A DNA stretch of 64,000 nt from JAHEEL01 sp942491345. GTDB lineage: Bacteria; Actinomycetota; Acidimicrobiia; Spongiisociales; UBA5794. This document shows, one piece after another, positions 33,924-42,074 of this stretch. Every line of letters starts with the position of its first letter. Positions within the stretch are counted from its first letter, which is position 1. Under the pieces are notes generated by a model. It ran no database searches. It was given only the letters and a program-made list of their open reading frames with translations, and had not been told where the DNA came from. Where the stretch lies: the NCBI GenBank assembly GCA_942491345.1, contig CALOAN010000044.1:1-64000 (forward strand), read 5' to 3'. The position numbers and the translations under genes were made by a program.

Positions 33924-35386
33924 TGTCCTCCGTGCCGGTAACCCGCCAGCCTGTAGAACTCGCACCGGACCCCCGGCGGATCATTGCCAAGCCCTTCCTT
34001 GCGGTTGATGATCTCCCTGCCGAAGGAGAGACTCGTATTGCTCACCTGATCGGTCGGATCCTCGATCTCTCCCACGACGAGGTCACCGCCACCCTGAAGG
34101 AGGTTCGGCAGAACTTCCGGCAGCGGCATTCGGACATCGACGCAGTCTTCGAACGTGGATTCTTGGCCGTGGCGCACCGGGTTCCCGACGCAGCCAACCT
34201 CCCCGACGATATGCGTCGGCTCATCGGTGCATACTTCATGCACGAATACTCACTCGAGGGCGCAGCGCTCACCAACCCTTCAATCGTGGCTCATCCCGAC
34301 CAAACCGGCGTGCCCAGCGGCTCACTTCGGGTCATCGTCAGCCTTCGGTCGATCGGAGAGGGCCACATCTCGTCAATCGAGTTTCGGGCGGGGTTGATTG
34401 GGCAGAGCGGAGACATCACCATCGAGCCGCCGGGTGTCCCGATGTCGGGATATCGTCAGTCCCCCATCTTCGACAAGCCGATGTTCACCGCCAAGCTGGC
34501 CGAGATGGGTGCGACCGATGGTCTTGCCCTCCAAACACTGGCCGCCCTCGAGAATCGATTCACCGTGGCGGACCTCGACCAGGCACTCGCCGACGTCGCC
34601 GCACATGAAGCCTCGCCGAATGCTATTCACCACGTCACGCAGCTCATGCAGTGGCTCGCCTCGTCCAACTACGAGGTGGCATTCCCTCGCGAATCCGAAC
34701 TGTCTCAGCGGGTGCTCTTCCCCAACGGACCGACGGAAAGCCGCGGGATGGAAGACGCCAGGCTCGTTCGATTCGTTGCGACGGACGGATCGGTTGTCTA
34801 CTACGCACCGTACACGGCATACGACGGCTTCAACATCCTCCCGCAACTCATCGAGACGACGGACTTCACGTCCTTTCGGATCGCCACGCTCAACGGACCG
34901 GCCGCCACCAACAAGGGCATCGCCATCTTCCCCCGGCCCATCAACGGACGTTATGCCGCCCTTGGCAGGAGCGACGGTGAGAACAACTACCTGATGCTGT
35001 CCGACCACGTCCGCTTCTGGCACGAGGCCGAACAGATCCAGGTACCGACCCGGCCGTGGGAGCTGATGCAGATCGGCAATGCGGGACCGCCCCTCGAAAC
35101 CGATGCGGGATGGCTCGTGCTCACCCATGGAGTGGGCCCGATGCGGCAGTACGCACTCGGCGCCATCTTGTTGGATATCGATGATCCGTGCCTCGTACTC
35201 GGGCACCTCCGCGAGCCGTTCCTGGTTCCGGACCGGCACGAGCGTGATGGGTATGTACCCAACGTTGTCTACTCGTGTGGATCGATCATTCACAACAACC
35301 ATCTGGTGATTGCCTACGGAGCCTCGGACACATCGTCCCGCTTCGCAACCGTCCCGGTCGATACGCTGCTCGCTGAGATGACGTAG
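33923..35386 (+). CDS. GH130-family beta-mannoside phosphorylase-like protein
   Basis: The 487-residue protein starts at ATG 33923, overlapping the previous stop (TGATG). An N-terminal helical extension (residues ~1-170) precedes a five-bladed beta-propeller with GH130 markers: NGPTESRGMEDARLVRFV with the catalytic Asp in GMEDARL, YTAYDG, SFRIATLNGPAATNKGIAIFPRPINGRYAALGR, DAGWLVLTHGVGPMRQYALGAILLD and DGYVPNVVYSCGSI. GH130 enzymes phosphorolyse beta-mannosidic bonds, releasing mannose 1-phosphate. With two GT4 genes and a debranching-like enzyme nearby, it may turn over a cytosolic mannose-containing oligosaccharide. Confidence 0.88.
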   Translation: MSSVPVTRQPVELAPDPRRIIAKPFLAVDDLPAEGETRIAHLIGRILDLSHDEVTATLKEVRQNFRQRHSDIDAVFERGFLAVAHRVPDAANLPDDMRRLIGAYFMHEYSLEGAALTNPSIVAHPDQTGVPSGSLRVIVSLRSIGEGHISSIEFRAGLIGQSGDITIEPPGVPMSGYRQSPIFDKPMFTAKLAEMGATDGLALQTLAALENRFTVADLDQALADVAAHEASPNAIHHVTQLMQWLASSNYEVAFPRESELSQRVLFPNGPTESRGMEDARLVRFVATDGSVVYYAPYTAYDGFNILPQLIETTDFTSFRIATLNGPAATNKGIAIFPRPINGRYAALGRSDGENNYLMLSDHVRFWHEAEQIQVPTRPWELMQIGNAGPPLETDAGWLVLTHGVGPMRQYALGAILLDIDDPCLVLGHLREPFLVPDRHERDGYVPNVVYSCGSIIHNNHLVIAYGASDTSSRFATVPVDTLLAEMT

Positions 35387-35401
35387 GTCCGACCCGACCG
35401 C

Positions 35402-36445
35402 TCACCCCGCGGAGAGGATCTGGTGGTAGAGCGCCAGGTAGTCGTCCACCATCCGTGCCGCGTCGAATCGTCGCTCGATTGAGCCGCGAACGCCACGGCG
35501 GTCGAGCTGGCCGGCATCGGCTGCAGCATCGACCGCTTCGTCGATGCTGGACACCAGGTATCCGTTGATTCCCGGCCGGATGATCTCGGGCATCGAGCCT
35601 CGCGGGTGTGCGATCACGGGCGTCCCACACGCCATTGATTCCACCACGCTGAACCCGAACGGCTCATCGAAGTCGATCAGGTGCAGCAGCGCTCTGGCGT
35701 TGCCCAGGACTTCTTGGCGGCGGCGCGGCCCGACTGGCCCCAGGTAGGTGACGCGGTTCCCGTCGACATGCGGCTCGACTGCGGTTTCGAAATACTCGTG
35801 GTCCTGGATGATCCCGGCGATCACCAACGGGATCCCCGCCTGTTTCGCCACCTCGATAGCGGTAGCGGTCCCCTTGTCGGGATGGATCCGCCCGAAGAAG
35901 ACCAAGGAGTCTCCGCCAGGGCCGACCTCGAACGATCCGACATCAATGCCGTGGTGAATCGTGGCCGCGTATGGAAGCGCCGGATGGCGGTCCGCGTCGC
36001 TGATCGCCACGTACTGGACGCGATCTGCGTATTCGAGATACGCGGGCAAGGTGGCGTCGGAGGCGAATCCGTGGATGGTGGTGACCACCGGCGTATCGAC
36101 GAGCCGCGTGTAGGTGAGCGGGAGGAAATCGAAGCTGTTGTGGATCAGATCGAAATCGGCGGCGCGTTCGAACACCGCGGCGATGTGCAGCGCCTCCCAC
36201 GTCTTGGCGTCGAGTGTCGGGTCTTCGGAGTACCCGGTGGGTGCAACGCCCACCAGCCGGGCCGAGGTGACCGAATCGGCGGTCGCGAACAGCGTCACGT
36301 CAACACCCCGGTCGACCAACCCTTCGGTCAGGAGCGAGGCAAACTGCTCCCACGGCCCGTAGTGCCGGGGAGGTACCCGCCACGAGATGGGGGCGAGTAC
36401 CGCGACCCGTAGCCGATCTGAGCTGGGACCCAGTTGGTCAGGCAA
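35402..36445 (-). CDS. Family 4 glycosyltransferase, convergent with the GH130 gene
   Basis: I start at TTG 36445, giving 347 residues; the open frame continues upstream, but that part is the out-of-frame shadow of a small gene (36460-36603). It begins LRVAVLAPISWRVPPRHYGPWEQFASLLTEGLVDRGVDVTLFATADS, with the same YGG/YGPWE-type loop as the 25615 gene, then FDLIHNSFDFLPL, LVFFGRIHPDKGTATAIEVAKQAG and IDFDEPFGFSVVESMACGTPVIAHPRGSMPEII (E-x7-E). It ends 15 bp from the end of the GH130 gene and probably belongs to the same pathway. Confidence 0.85.
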   Translation of the reverse strand: MPDQLGPSSDRLRVAVLAPISWRVPPRHYGPWEQFASLLTEGLVDRGVDVTLFATADSVTSARLVGVAPTGYSEDPTLDAKTWEALHIAAVFERAADFDLIHNSFDFLPLTYTRLVDTPVVTTIHGFASDATLPAYLEYADRVQYVAISDADRHPALPYAATIHHGIDVGSFEVGPGGDSLVFFGRIHPDKGTATAIEVAKQAGIPLVIAGIIQDHEYFETAVEPHVDGNRVTYLGPVGPRRRQEVLGNARALLHLIDFDEPFGFSVVESMACGTPVIAHPRGSMPEIIRPGINGYLVSSIDEAVDAAADAGQLDRRGVRGSIERRFDAARMVDDYLALYHQILSAG

Positions 36446-36459
36446 GTGGTCCGCTGCGC

Positions 36460-36603
36460 TCAGTGTCCGAAAGTCCGGTCTTCCGCCTGATTCGCCATGC
36501 TCTCGGCGGCGAGCTTCTTCGTCCTTATCGCGAGGCGTTCTTCGGTGCGGTTCTTGGCGGCCGCCTTCCCGCCGTTCGTGCTGCGTTTGTCCTTGGTAGC
36601 CAT
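36460..36603 (-). CDS. Small basic protein (47 residues)
   Basis: An ATG at 36603 with GGAGG 5 nt upstream opens a 47-codon frame ending in TGA at 36460. The product, MATKDKRSTNGGKAAAKNRT then EERLAIRTKKLAAESMANQAEDRTFGH, is strongly basic at the N-terminus and helical. It sits 14 bp before the GT4 start, so both may be one transcript. Lys/Ala-rich small proteins of this kind can bind nucleic acid, but nothing specific is recognised. Confidence 0.6.
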   Translation of the reverse strand: MATKDKRSTNGGKAAAKNRTEERLAIRTKKLAAESMANQAEDRTFGH

Positions 36604-36847
36604 CAGTGCCTCCTGGCCGGCAACCGGAATCGATTGCCACAGGCCATTGTCTCACACTCGGAACCTCTTTCTCTGCCGCAATTCGTCGAGGTCACCGTCG
36701 AAGAACAACGGCAAACCGGCACGCCCGAGCGCTCGTGATTGAGTGAGGTGTTCCGAACGAAGGTCGGTGGACACGTCGAGCGACCGAAACCTATGGTCGA
36801 CGCGACTCGATGCACGGAGCGTCGTCCAACCCGGGGAGGTGGCGCAG

Positions 36848-37210
36848 ATGGCCACGAATGCCGCCGTCGCAAGGATCTGGCATGGCTGGACCACGGTCGA
36901 CAACGCCGACGCCTATCAGTCGATCGTAGAGGGCGAGGTGTTCCCTGCGATCTTCGAGCGTCGTATTTCCGGTCTGCAGAGCGCCCAGCTGATGCGAGCC
37001 GACGATGTCGTCGACGGGGAGGTTGAGTTCACCACGATCATCTGGTTCGAGAGCCTCGACAGCGTCAAGAACTTCATGGGTGAGGACTATCGCCGAGCCC
37101 ACATGCCCGAGAACGCCCGAGCTGTCTTGAAGCGGTTCGATGCCGAAGCGAAACACTTCCACATCTTCGGCTCCTTCGCCCAGCCATCAAGAGTAAGCGG
37201 TGGCAAATGA
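36848..37210 (+). CDS. ABM-like (antibiotic biosynthesis monooxygenase fold) protein
   Basis: The 120-residue product from ATG 36848 (GGGGAGGTGGCGCAG upstream) reads ARIWHGWTTVDNADAYQSIVEGEVFPAIFERRISGLQSAQLMRADD, VEFTTIIWFESLDSVKNFMGEDYRRAHMPENARAVLKRFDAEAKHFHIF. This is the dimeric ferredoxin-like fold with the RxxHxxxHxxF-type end typical of ABM/EthD-like proteins. Its stop overlaps the next start (ATGA, 37207-37210). Likely a small oxygenase or dimeric binding protein acting with the HAD enzyme. Confidence 0.8.
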   Translation: MATNAAVARIWHGWTTVDNADAYQSIVEGEVFPAIFERRISGLQSAQLMRADDVVDGEVEFTTIIWFESLDSVKNFMGEDYRRAHMPENARAVLKRFDAEAKHFHIFGSFAQPSRVSGGK

Positions 37211-37875
37211 AGACGATGGTGTTCGATGTCAACGAGACGCTGCTCGACCTGCGAGCGATGGCGCCGCGATTCGATGCGGCGTTCGGGTCCACTGATCTGC
37301 TTGCTCCCTGGTTCGGTCAGCTGCTCCGCCATTCGCTCGTAGCCACAGTGACCGGCACATACGCACCATTCGATGTGCTCGGTGTCGACGCGTTGCAGCT
37401 TGTGGCCGCAAAGGCCGGCATCGGCCTATCCGAACCGGGCGCGGTGCATGTCGTGGATGGGGTGCGGCACCTGCCGCCACATCCGGACGTACGACCGGCG
37501 ATCACCCGACTGCGCGACCACGGCTTCCGCGTCGCCACGTTGACGAACTCGCCGCCGCATCTGCTCTCCGCTCAGCTCACCAACGCCGAGATCGCCGATC
37601 TGTTCGACGTGACGCTGACGGTAGAGCCGGTTCGCAAGTTCAAACCACACCCGCACACGTATCGGTCGGGTGCCGAACGTCTCGGCATCGACATCGGCGA
37701 GATGCGCCTTGTCGCCGCCCACGATTGGGATGTGACCGGAGCGATTCGAGCCGGAGCGGCCGCTGCATTCGTTGCCCGGCCCGGCATGGTCCTGTCACGA
37801 GCCAGCGAAACTCCCGATATCGTCGGACCGGACCTCGAAACCGTCGCCGCCGCCATCATCGACATCGACGGCTGA
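37207..37875 (+). CDS. HAD-superfamily hydrolase, 2-haloacid dehalogenase type
   Basis: The 222-residue protein begins MKTMVFDVNETLLDLRAM with the nucleophile Asp7 in the DVNETL form characteristic of type II haloacid dehalogenases. The cap region follows, then motif II VATLTNSPP, the Lys of motif III in VRKFKPHPHTY and motif IV VAAHDWDVTGAIRAGAAAAFV with the acidic pair. Family members hydrolyse L-2-haloacids or phosphates. Coupled by ATGA to the ABM-like gene upstream. Confidence 0.9.
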   Translation: MKTMVFDVNETLLDLRAMAPRFDAAFGSTDLLAPWFGQLLRHSLVATVTGTYAPFDVLGVDALQLVAAKAGIGLSEPGAVHVVDGVRHLPPHPDVRPAITRLRDHGFRVATLTNSPPHLLSAQLTNAEIADLFDVTLTVEPVRKFKPHPHTYRSGAERLGIDIGEMRLVAAHDWDVTGAIRAGAAAAFVARPGMVLSRASETPDIVGPDLETVAAAIIDIDG

Positions 37876-38048
37876 CCCGCCAGTCAACTGCCGGAGCCGC
37901 ACGAATGCGTTTGATGGTCCTCTGCTGCGACCTGGCTCGCCCGGGGTGCCCGGATCGGCGAACGGCCGGTGGTCGCTCAACTAAAATCCTTCTGGCTCAG
38001 GGGCGGGTGGCTTCCGAGCCCGCGCTGGACCGGCCGGGATTCGGGGGG

Positions 38049-39434
38049 TCAGACGGTCTTGGGAGCTGAGGTCGATTCGTTTGCCAGGACGTAGAGGCCT
38101 ACCGGACCTGCGACGTTCTTGAGGGTCCGCTCGCCGACGAACGAGGCATCGAAGCCTTCCTTGTTCTTCAGGTTGTCGTAGACCGCCTTCGTGAATCCGA
38201 TTTCGCCCGCGTTCACCTCAGATTGGATGCGGGAGGCGATATTGACTCCGTCGCCGTGGACATCGCCGTCCGTGAGCACAACCTCGCCGAGGTGAATGCC
38301 GATCCGGACTTCGAACCGACCGTCGCGGCCGACGGCGGATTGGATTTCCTGTGCGCAGGCGACTGCGCTCGACACAGACTCGAAGCTGGCCAGGATGCCG
38401 TCACCAAGCTTCTTGAGCAGCGTTCCGTTGTTGCGGGAGATCGCAGCGGTATGGATCTCGTCGTTGGCTCGAACGATTCTGAGCGTCGCCTCCTCGTCGG
38501 CTCCCATGAGCGCGGTGTAGCCGACGATGTCCGAGAACAAGATGGCGGCGAGCCTGCGAGCCGGACCCTTCTGGCTCGGAGTCCGGATCGCTTCGTCGAG
38601 GTAGTGACGCTTGCCCCGTTGGGCGTTGTGATACTCGTCGGGCGACAAGATGTTCTCGTCGAGCTCGAAATCTGTTCGCAGCAGGTTGTCGATGAACGCG
38701 TCGAGGCGAGCTCCACCTTCTGCGGCGACCTCGCGGATGAAACGGGTATCGACATTGATACAGACGGCGCCGACAAGTCCATACTCGGCACGGAAGATCG
38801 GGACGGTGGTGCACTTGAATTGGCGCGACCCGATGTTCAGTTCGTAGTTGACCTTGTCGGTGCCCTGTTGGCGCCGAGTCTTCAGGTCGAGAACGAGGTT
38901 CGTCGCACCACTGCCGACACTGCGTCCTGTGACTTCGCCGTTCTCGATGGCCACCAGCGACCGTGACGGGTTGACGAGATTGTGGAGGAGAATCTCGATT
39001 CCGGTATTCGGAACCGACCGACCGAGCTGACGCACGATGCGCGCGTAGTTCTCGAGGAATACCGTGTTGTCGTTCACCACGTCGTCGCCCCGGTACTTCG
39101 CGTACAGGTCTTTGTAGTTCTGGAGCGACTCGGTGGGGAAGGTGTCTCTGACCAGGTTCTGCTCGCCAATGACGATCAGCTCTTTTGCAGCACGCTCGTT
39201 CTGTTCGCGGAGCAACTGCGAAACGGCTGCGTTGAACCTGTCGGCGTCGAACTCGACGTGTCCCCGATCATTGACGACAAACGGGTAGAAGTCGTACTCC
39301 TCGAGGCGGAGTTGGCTCACGTCCGGGGCCTGTGCCGGCGGTGTTCGGGTCCTTCGACCCAGGATGTACGCGCCAACGCCGACCACCACGACGACGACAA
39401 CAACGACGATGAATAGGAACAATGTCAGAGCCAT
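38049..39434 (-). CDS. Membrane-anchored class III cyclase with YheO-like PAS domain
   Basis: The 461-residue protein has one N-terminal TM helix (LFLFIVVVVVVVVVGVGAYIL). Residues ~110-250 match the YheO-like PAS region (NTGIEILLHNLVNPSRSLVAIENGEVTGRSVGSGATNLVL ... IFRAEYGLVGAVCINVDTRF). Residues ~293-450 are a class III nucleotidyl cyclase: metal Asp in ILFSDIVGYT, Lys-Leu-Gly-Asp-Gly in LLKKLGDGILASF and Asn/Arg in GDGVNIASRI, so catalytic residues appear present. It should make cAMP (or cGMP) in response to a ligand bound by the YheO-like domain. Transcribed alone; divergent from the DUF3830 gene. Confidence 0.9.
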   Translation of the reverse strand: MALTLFLFIVVVVVVVVVGVGAYILGRRTRTPPAQAPDVSQLRLEEYDFYPFVVNDRGHVEFDADRFNAAVSQLLREQNERAAKELIVIGEQNLVRDTFPTESLQNYKDLYAKYRGDDVVNDNTVFLENYARIVRQLGRSVPNTGIEILLHNLVNPSRSLVAIENGEVTGRSVGSGATNLVLDLKTRRQQGTDKVNYELNIGSRQFKCTTVPIFRAEYGLVGAVCINVDTRFIREVAAEGGARLDAFIDNLLRTDFELDENILSPDEYHNAQRGKRHYLDEAIRTPSQKGPARRLAAILFSDIVGYTALMGADEEATLRIVRANDEIHTAAISRNNGTLLKKLGDGILASFESVSSAVACAQEIQSAVGRDGRFEVRIGIHLGEVVLTDGDVHGDGVNIASRIQSEVNAGEIGFTKAVYDNLKNKEGFDASFVGERTLKNVAGPVGLYVLANESTSAPKTV

Positions 39435-39520
39435 GGAGCGCCACCCCGGTCGCCAATCTCACCACGCAACCTACACCGAACCTCACCCATCCGGGCTGCG
39501 AACGGTTGTAGGGTCCGTAT

Positions 39521-39937
39521 ATGCAGCGCGTCTCCATCACCGCAGGAGAGTTCACCTTCGGGGGCGTCTTCGAATCCGACGACGCTCCCGAGACCTGCAC
39601 CTGGTTTGGCGAGAATCTCCCTTTTGTGAGCAAGGTCATCCATGCGCGCTGGAGCGGCGAAGCGGTGTGGGTACCTCTCGGTGACCTCGCTTCTGGACTC
39701 GCACAGGAGAACCACACCGCGCACCCGTCGCGAGGTGACATCCTCTTCTATCCCGGCGGGATTTCCGAGACCGAGATCCTGATCGTCTACGGAAGTGCAT
39801 CGTTTGCCTCGAAGATGGGCGGCCTTGCCGGCAATCACTTCATCACGATCACCGATGGCCGCGAACACCTGCCCGGGTTCGGCGAGTACGTGCTCTGGCA
39901 CGGCGCACAGGACATCACGTTCTCCTCGATCCCCTGA
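39521..39937 (+). CDS. DUF3830 family protein (cyclophilin-like)
   Basis: The 138-residue product has the DUF3830 pattern: RVSITAGEFTFGGVFESDDAPETCTWFGENLPF, ARWSGEAVWVPLG, ENHTAHPSRGDILFYPGGISETEILIVYGSASFASKMGGLAGNHFITI. The fold is cyclophilin-like; members are often annotated as outer-membrane or stress proteins but have no proven activity. TAGGGT (39509-39514) lies 6 nt before the ATG and there is no ribosome site, so the message is probably leaderless. Confidence 0.85.
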   Translation: MQRVSITAGEFTFGGVFESDDAPETCTWFGENLPFVSKVIHARWSGEAVWVPLGDLASGLAQENHTAHPSRGDILFYPGGISETEILIVYGSASFASKMGGLAGNHFITITDGREHLPGFGEYVLWHGAQDITFSSIP

Positions 39938-40042
39938 GGCCAGATCCGCTCATTGCCCGACGGCACACCGCTCAGCCATCACCATCGAGGAAGCCTGGCA
40001 CCTCGACCGCCAGACCCGCAGACGTCGACGATGACTCCGGGC

Positions 40043-40483
40043 CTATGCCGCGGCCGCGACGGACGGTGTGATCAGGACCGGGACGTGGGAACGGCCGACG
40101 AACGACCGCCACCCGCGCCGATTCGCCAACCGCTGGGGCATGACGATGGTCGTTGGGTTTGCCCGTGCGGCGACATCGAACAGGTATCGGCCCGAGTAGA
40201 CACTCTCGGTGACGACGGCCGACGCGCCCTCGTTGCCGAGGCGTGATGCATACGTTGAAGCAAGCCGATCGAAGTAGATGGCGGTCGCGTCGGGGACGGT
40301 GAGATTCTCGGATTCCGCGAAGGCCCGCACGTCGGTCATCGTCTGGCGACTGACCAGCACGACAACGGTGGCGCGCCCTCCCTCTTTAACAGTCTCTTGA
40401 GCGATCTTGAGCGCCGATTCCCCGTCGAGCGTAGGCTCAACGAACGCAACGACATGTTCTTGTGTTTTCATGGTTGTCCTCAT
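40043..40483 (-). CDS. UspA-like small protein
   Basis: The 146-residue product has alternating strands and helices (EHVVAFVEPTLDGESALKIAQETVKEGGRATVVVLVS ... ANPTTIVMPQRLANRRGWRSFVGRSHVPVLITPS), resembling a universal-stress-protein fold. The usual GxxGS-type ATP loop is altered to RGWRSFVGRSHVPVLI. Two starts are possible: 40483, whose ATGA overlaps the TetR stop, and 40471 (MKTQEHV) with GAGGA 6 nt upstream. It is co-transcribed with the TetR gene. Confidence 0.7.
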   Translation of the reverse strand: MRTTMKTQEHVVAFVEPTLDGESALKIAQETVKEGGRATVVVLVSRQTMTDVRAFAESENLTVPDATAIYFDRLASTYASRLGNEGASAVVTESVYSGRYLFDVAARANPTTIVMPQRLANRRGWRSFVGRSHVPVLITPSVAAAA

Positions 40484-41097
40484 TTTGTGGTTTCTTCGTG
40501 GTTGTCTTGGTCACCGGCAGGCCACGGGATTTCGACGATGAGGTCCCACAGGTACTCATCGTCGATCGGGCCTCCGGAGAGAAGTAGGCGGTAGTAGATG
40601 GGGCCGAGAACGTGATCCAAGATCAGGCTGATCTCTCGATCTGATGGGTCCGGGCCGACGATCCGGCGCACGAGGCCGGCGGCGATGCTGCGACGTTCAG
40701 CCCAGAACTGACGGAACGCTGAAGCCAACTCCGGGTTGCGTGCGGACTCCCCAACGATGCCGGCCAGGATCGCGCCGAAGTCGGAGCGCGTGTTGAGGCG
40801 CACGATGTCTTGGAGGAAGACGAACAGGGCGTACCGGGGGTCGTCATCCGCCCGAACCGGAACGTTCTCGACGGCAAGGACTCTGAGGACTTGCTGAACG
40901 AGCAACTCCTTCGACTTCCAGCGCCGATACAGCGTGTCTTTGCCGACACCGGCCGTCCGGGCGATCTCATCCATCGACGTCCCGGTGAAACCCTTGCGCG
41001 CCAAGACCGCCCGGGCCGATTCCAGGATGGCTCGGTCGGCAGCAGGGTCACGCGGGCGTCCTCGCCGCGGTCGCACAGAGGTTGGATTGGTCAACAC
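40480..41097 (-). CDS. TetR-family transcriptional regulator
   Basis: The 205-residue protein has the TetR helix-turn-helix (DRAILESARAVLARKGFTGTSMDEIARTAGVGKDTLYRRWKSKELLVQQVL) and a C-terminal ligand domain with the TetR_C-type AFRQFWAERRSIAAGLVRRI ... LILDHVLGPIYYRLLLSGGPI. The start is GTG at 41097. It is followed by the UspA-like gene with ATGA overlap. The sequence 41098-41135 upstream is AT-rich and holds the promoter. Confidence 0.92.
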   Translation of the reverse strand: MLTNPTSVRPRRGRPRDPAADRAILESARAVLARKGFTGTSMDEIARTAGVGKDTLYRRWKSKELLVQQVLRVLAVENVPVRADDDPRYALFVFLQDIVRLNTRSDFGAILAGIVGESARNPELASAFRQFWAERRSIAAGLVRRIVGPDPSDREISLILDHVLGPIYYRLLLSGGPIDDEYLWDLIVEIPWPAGDQDNHEETTK

Positions 41098-41135
41098 CCT
41101 CTATACATTACCATACAGTCCTGTTTGATAACTAC
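41098..41135 (-). promoter_or_regulatory. AT-rich promoter region of the TetR operon
   Basis: On the minus strand TTATCA is followed after 18 bp by TGTATA, and ACAG-TC-CTGT (41115-41124) forms a short dyad within the spacer, so the regulator may bind here. The dyad is short and the assignment weak. Confidence 0.35.
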
Positions 41136-41220
41136 CTTTCTCGGATTCTTCTCACAGTGCAGATCGCGGGTGACGCCGGATCGAGGCCCACGATCAATGG
41201 TTCGGGACCGGTCTCATCGT

Positions 41221-41290
41221 CGCCCCCTCCCGCCCTCGCTCCGCTCGGGCACCCTCCCCCAGCTTCGGTGGTGGAGGGGAAGACGAAGGC
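41221..41290 (-). repeat. Dispersed extragenic repeat, copy 1 (reverse orientation)
   Basis: Read on the minus strand this stretch has CTTCGTCTTCCCC, CCACCACCGAAGCTGGGGGAGGG and TGCCCGAGCGGAGCGAGGGCGGGAGGGGG. The same modules recur at 56940-57115 (GTGGGGGAGGGTGCCCGAGC, AGCGAGGGCGGGAGGGGG, CTTCGTCTCCACCACCGAAGG) and partly at 63884-63960. It lies beyond the TetR promoter and ends at the stop of the lipoprotein gene. Confidence 0.8.
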
Positions 41291-41959
41291 TCAGCAGCTG
41301 AGCGCTCGGAGCGAGATATCGACGTGCAGCTTGGCATGACCTGCATACTCGTGCGCATCATCCAACGAGTCTGAGTCCAGCGTGAAGGTCGCCCAGCCGA
41401 CGACCCGCATGGGATGGCTCGCGAGTGTCGGCATCGTGTTGTCGTCCGGCCGCCACTCGTCGATGGCCGTCAGCATCGCTCCCCACTCTGCGCCGGGATC
41501 AGCCCACGTTCCGCCAAGCACATCGCGCCCGACACATCGGTTCGCAGACAGCGGGATGGCAATGCCGGCGGGGGTACCGTCCATGCCGGGGAGCAGACCC
41601 ACGGCCGACTGGCCGCCGACAACACCATCACCGCTGCGGTCTCCGTAGCCGGGACCGTTGGGTCCGACAATGAGGTTCGCGGCCGCCTCTGCTGCCTCAC
41701 GGGCAGCCTCGACGGTTGACGCGTCTCGCCAGGCGGCGACCGCCTCTTCGACGGCAGCCATCCGCTCGGAGAACAATGCAACATCCGCATCAACCACGGT
41801 CACCGTGGTGCCAGTTCCACCTTCAGGCGAAGGCGGTAGTTCCGCGCCATCGACCGCGCTCGTGGTCGATGCGCCACCGCATGCCGAAAGGCCGATTGCC
41901 AACGCTGCAATCCACACACGAGTGAACACCGCTCTCACAATCGTCCGCTGCCGACGCAT
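41291..41959 (-). CDS. Putative lipoprotein
   Basis: From the ATG at 41959 the 222-residue product has a signal peptide with lipobox LSAC, followed by a Gly/Thr/Ser linker. A helical segment (LFSERMAAVEEAVAAWRDASTVEAAREAAEAAANLIVGPNGPGYGDRSGDGVVGG) and a C-terminal part with HEYAGHAKLHVDISLRALSC at its end follow. The C-terminal Cys and a Cys in NRCVGRDVLGG may pair. The frame is open to 42007, but the hydrophobic signal begins after MRRQRTIVRAV. No family is recognised. Confidence 0.7.
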   Translation of the reverse strand: MRRQRTIVRAVFTRVWIAALAIGLSACGGASTTSAVDGAELPPSPEGGTGTTVTVVDADVALFSERMAAVEEAVAAWRDASTVEAAREAAEAAANLIVGPNGPGYGDRSGDGVVGGQSAVGLLPGMDGTPAGIAIPLSANRCVGRDVLGGTWADPGAEWGAMLTAIDEWRPDDNTMPTLASHPMRVVGWATFTLDSDSLDDAHEYAGHAKLHVDISLRALSC

Positions 41960-42074
41960 GGGGCGATGTCGCACGCTCGTCGGGTCGATGATGGCCCTTG
42001 ACGGCAAGCTCGATGCAGGACAATCACCTCACTCCACCCGCCGGGGCAACCTGCGACCGACGCCAGGCTGGCCA

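Noticed and set aside
36446..36655. 70-residue N-terminal extension of the GT4 at 35402-36445
   Set aside because: It is the shifted reading of the 47-codon gene at 36460-36603 and lacks glycosyltransferase character.
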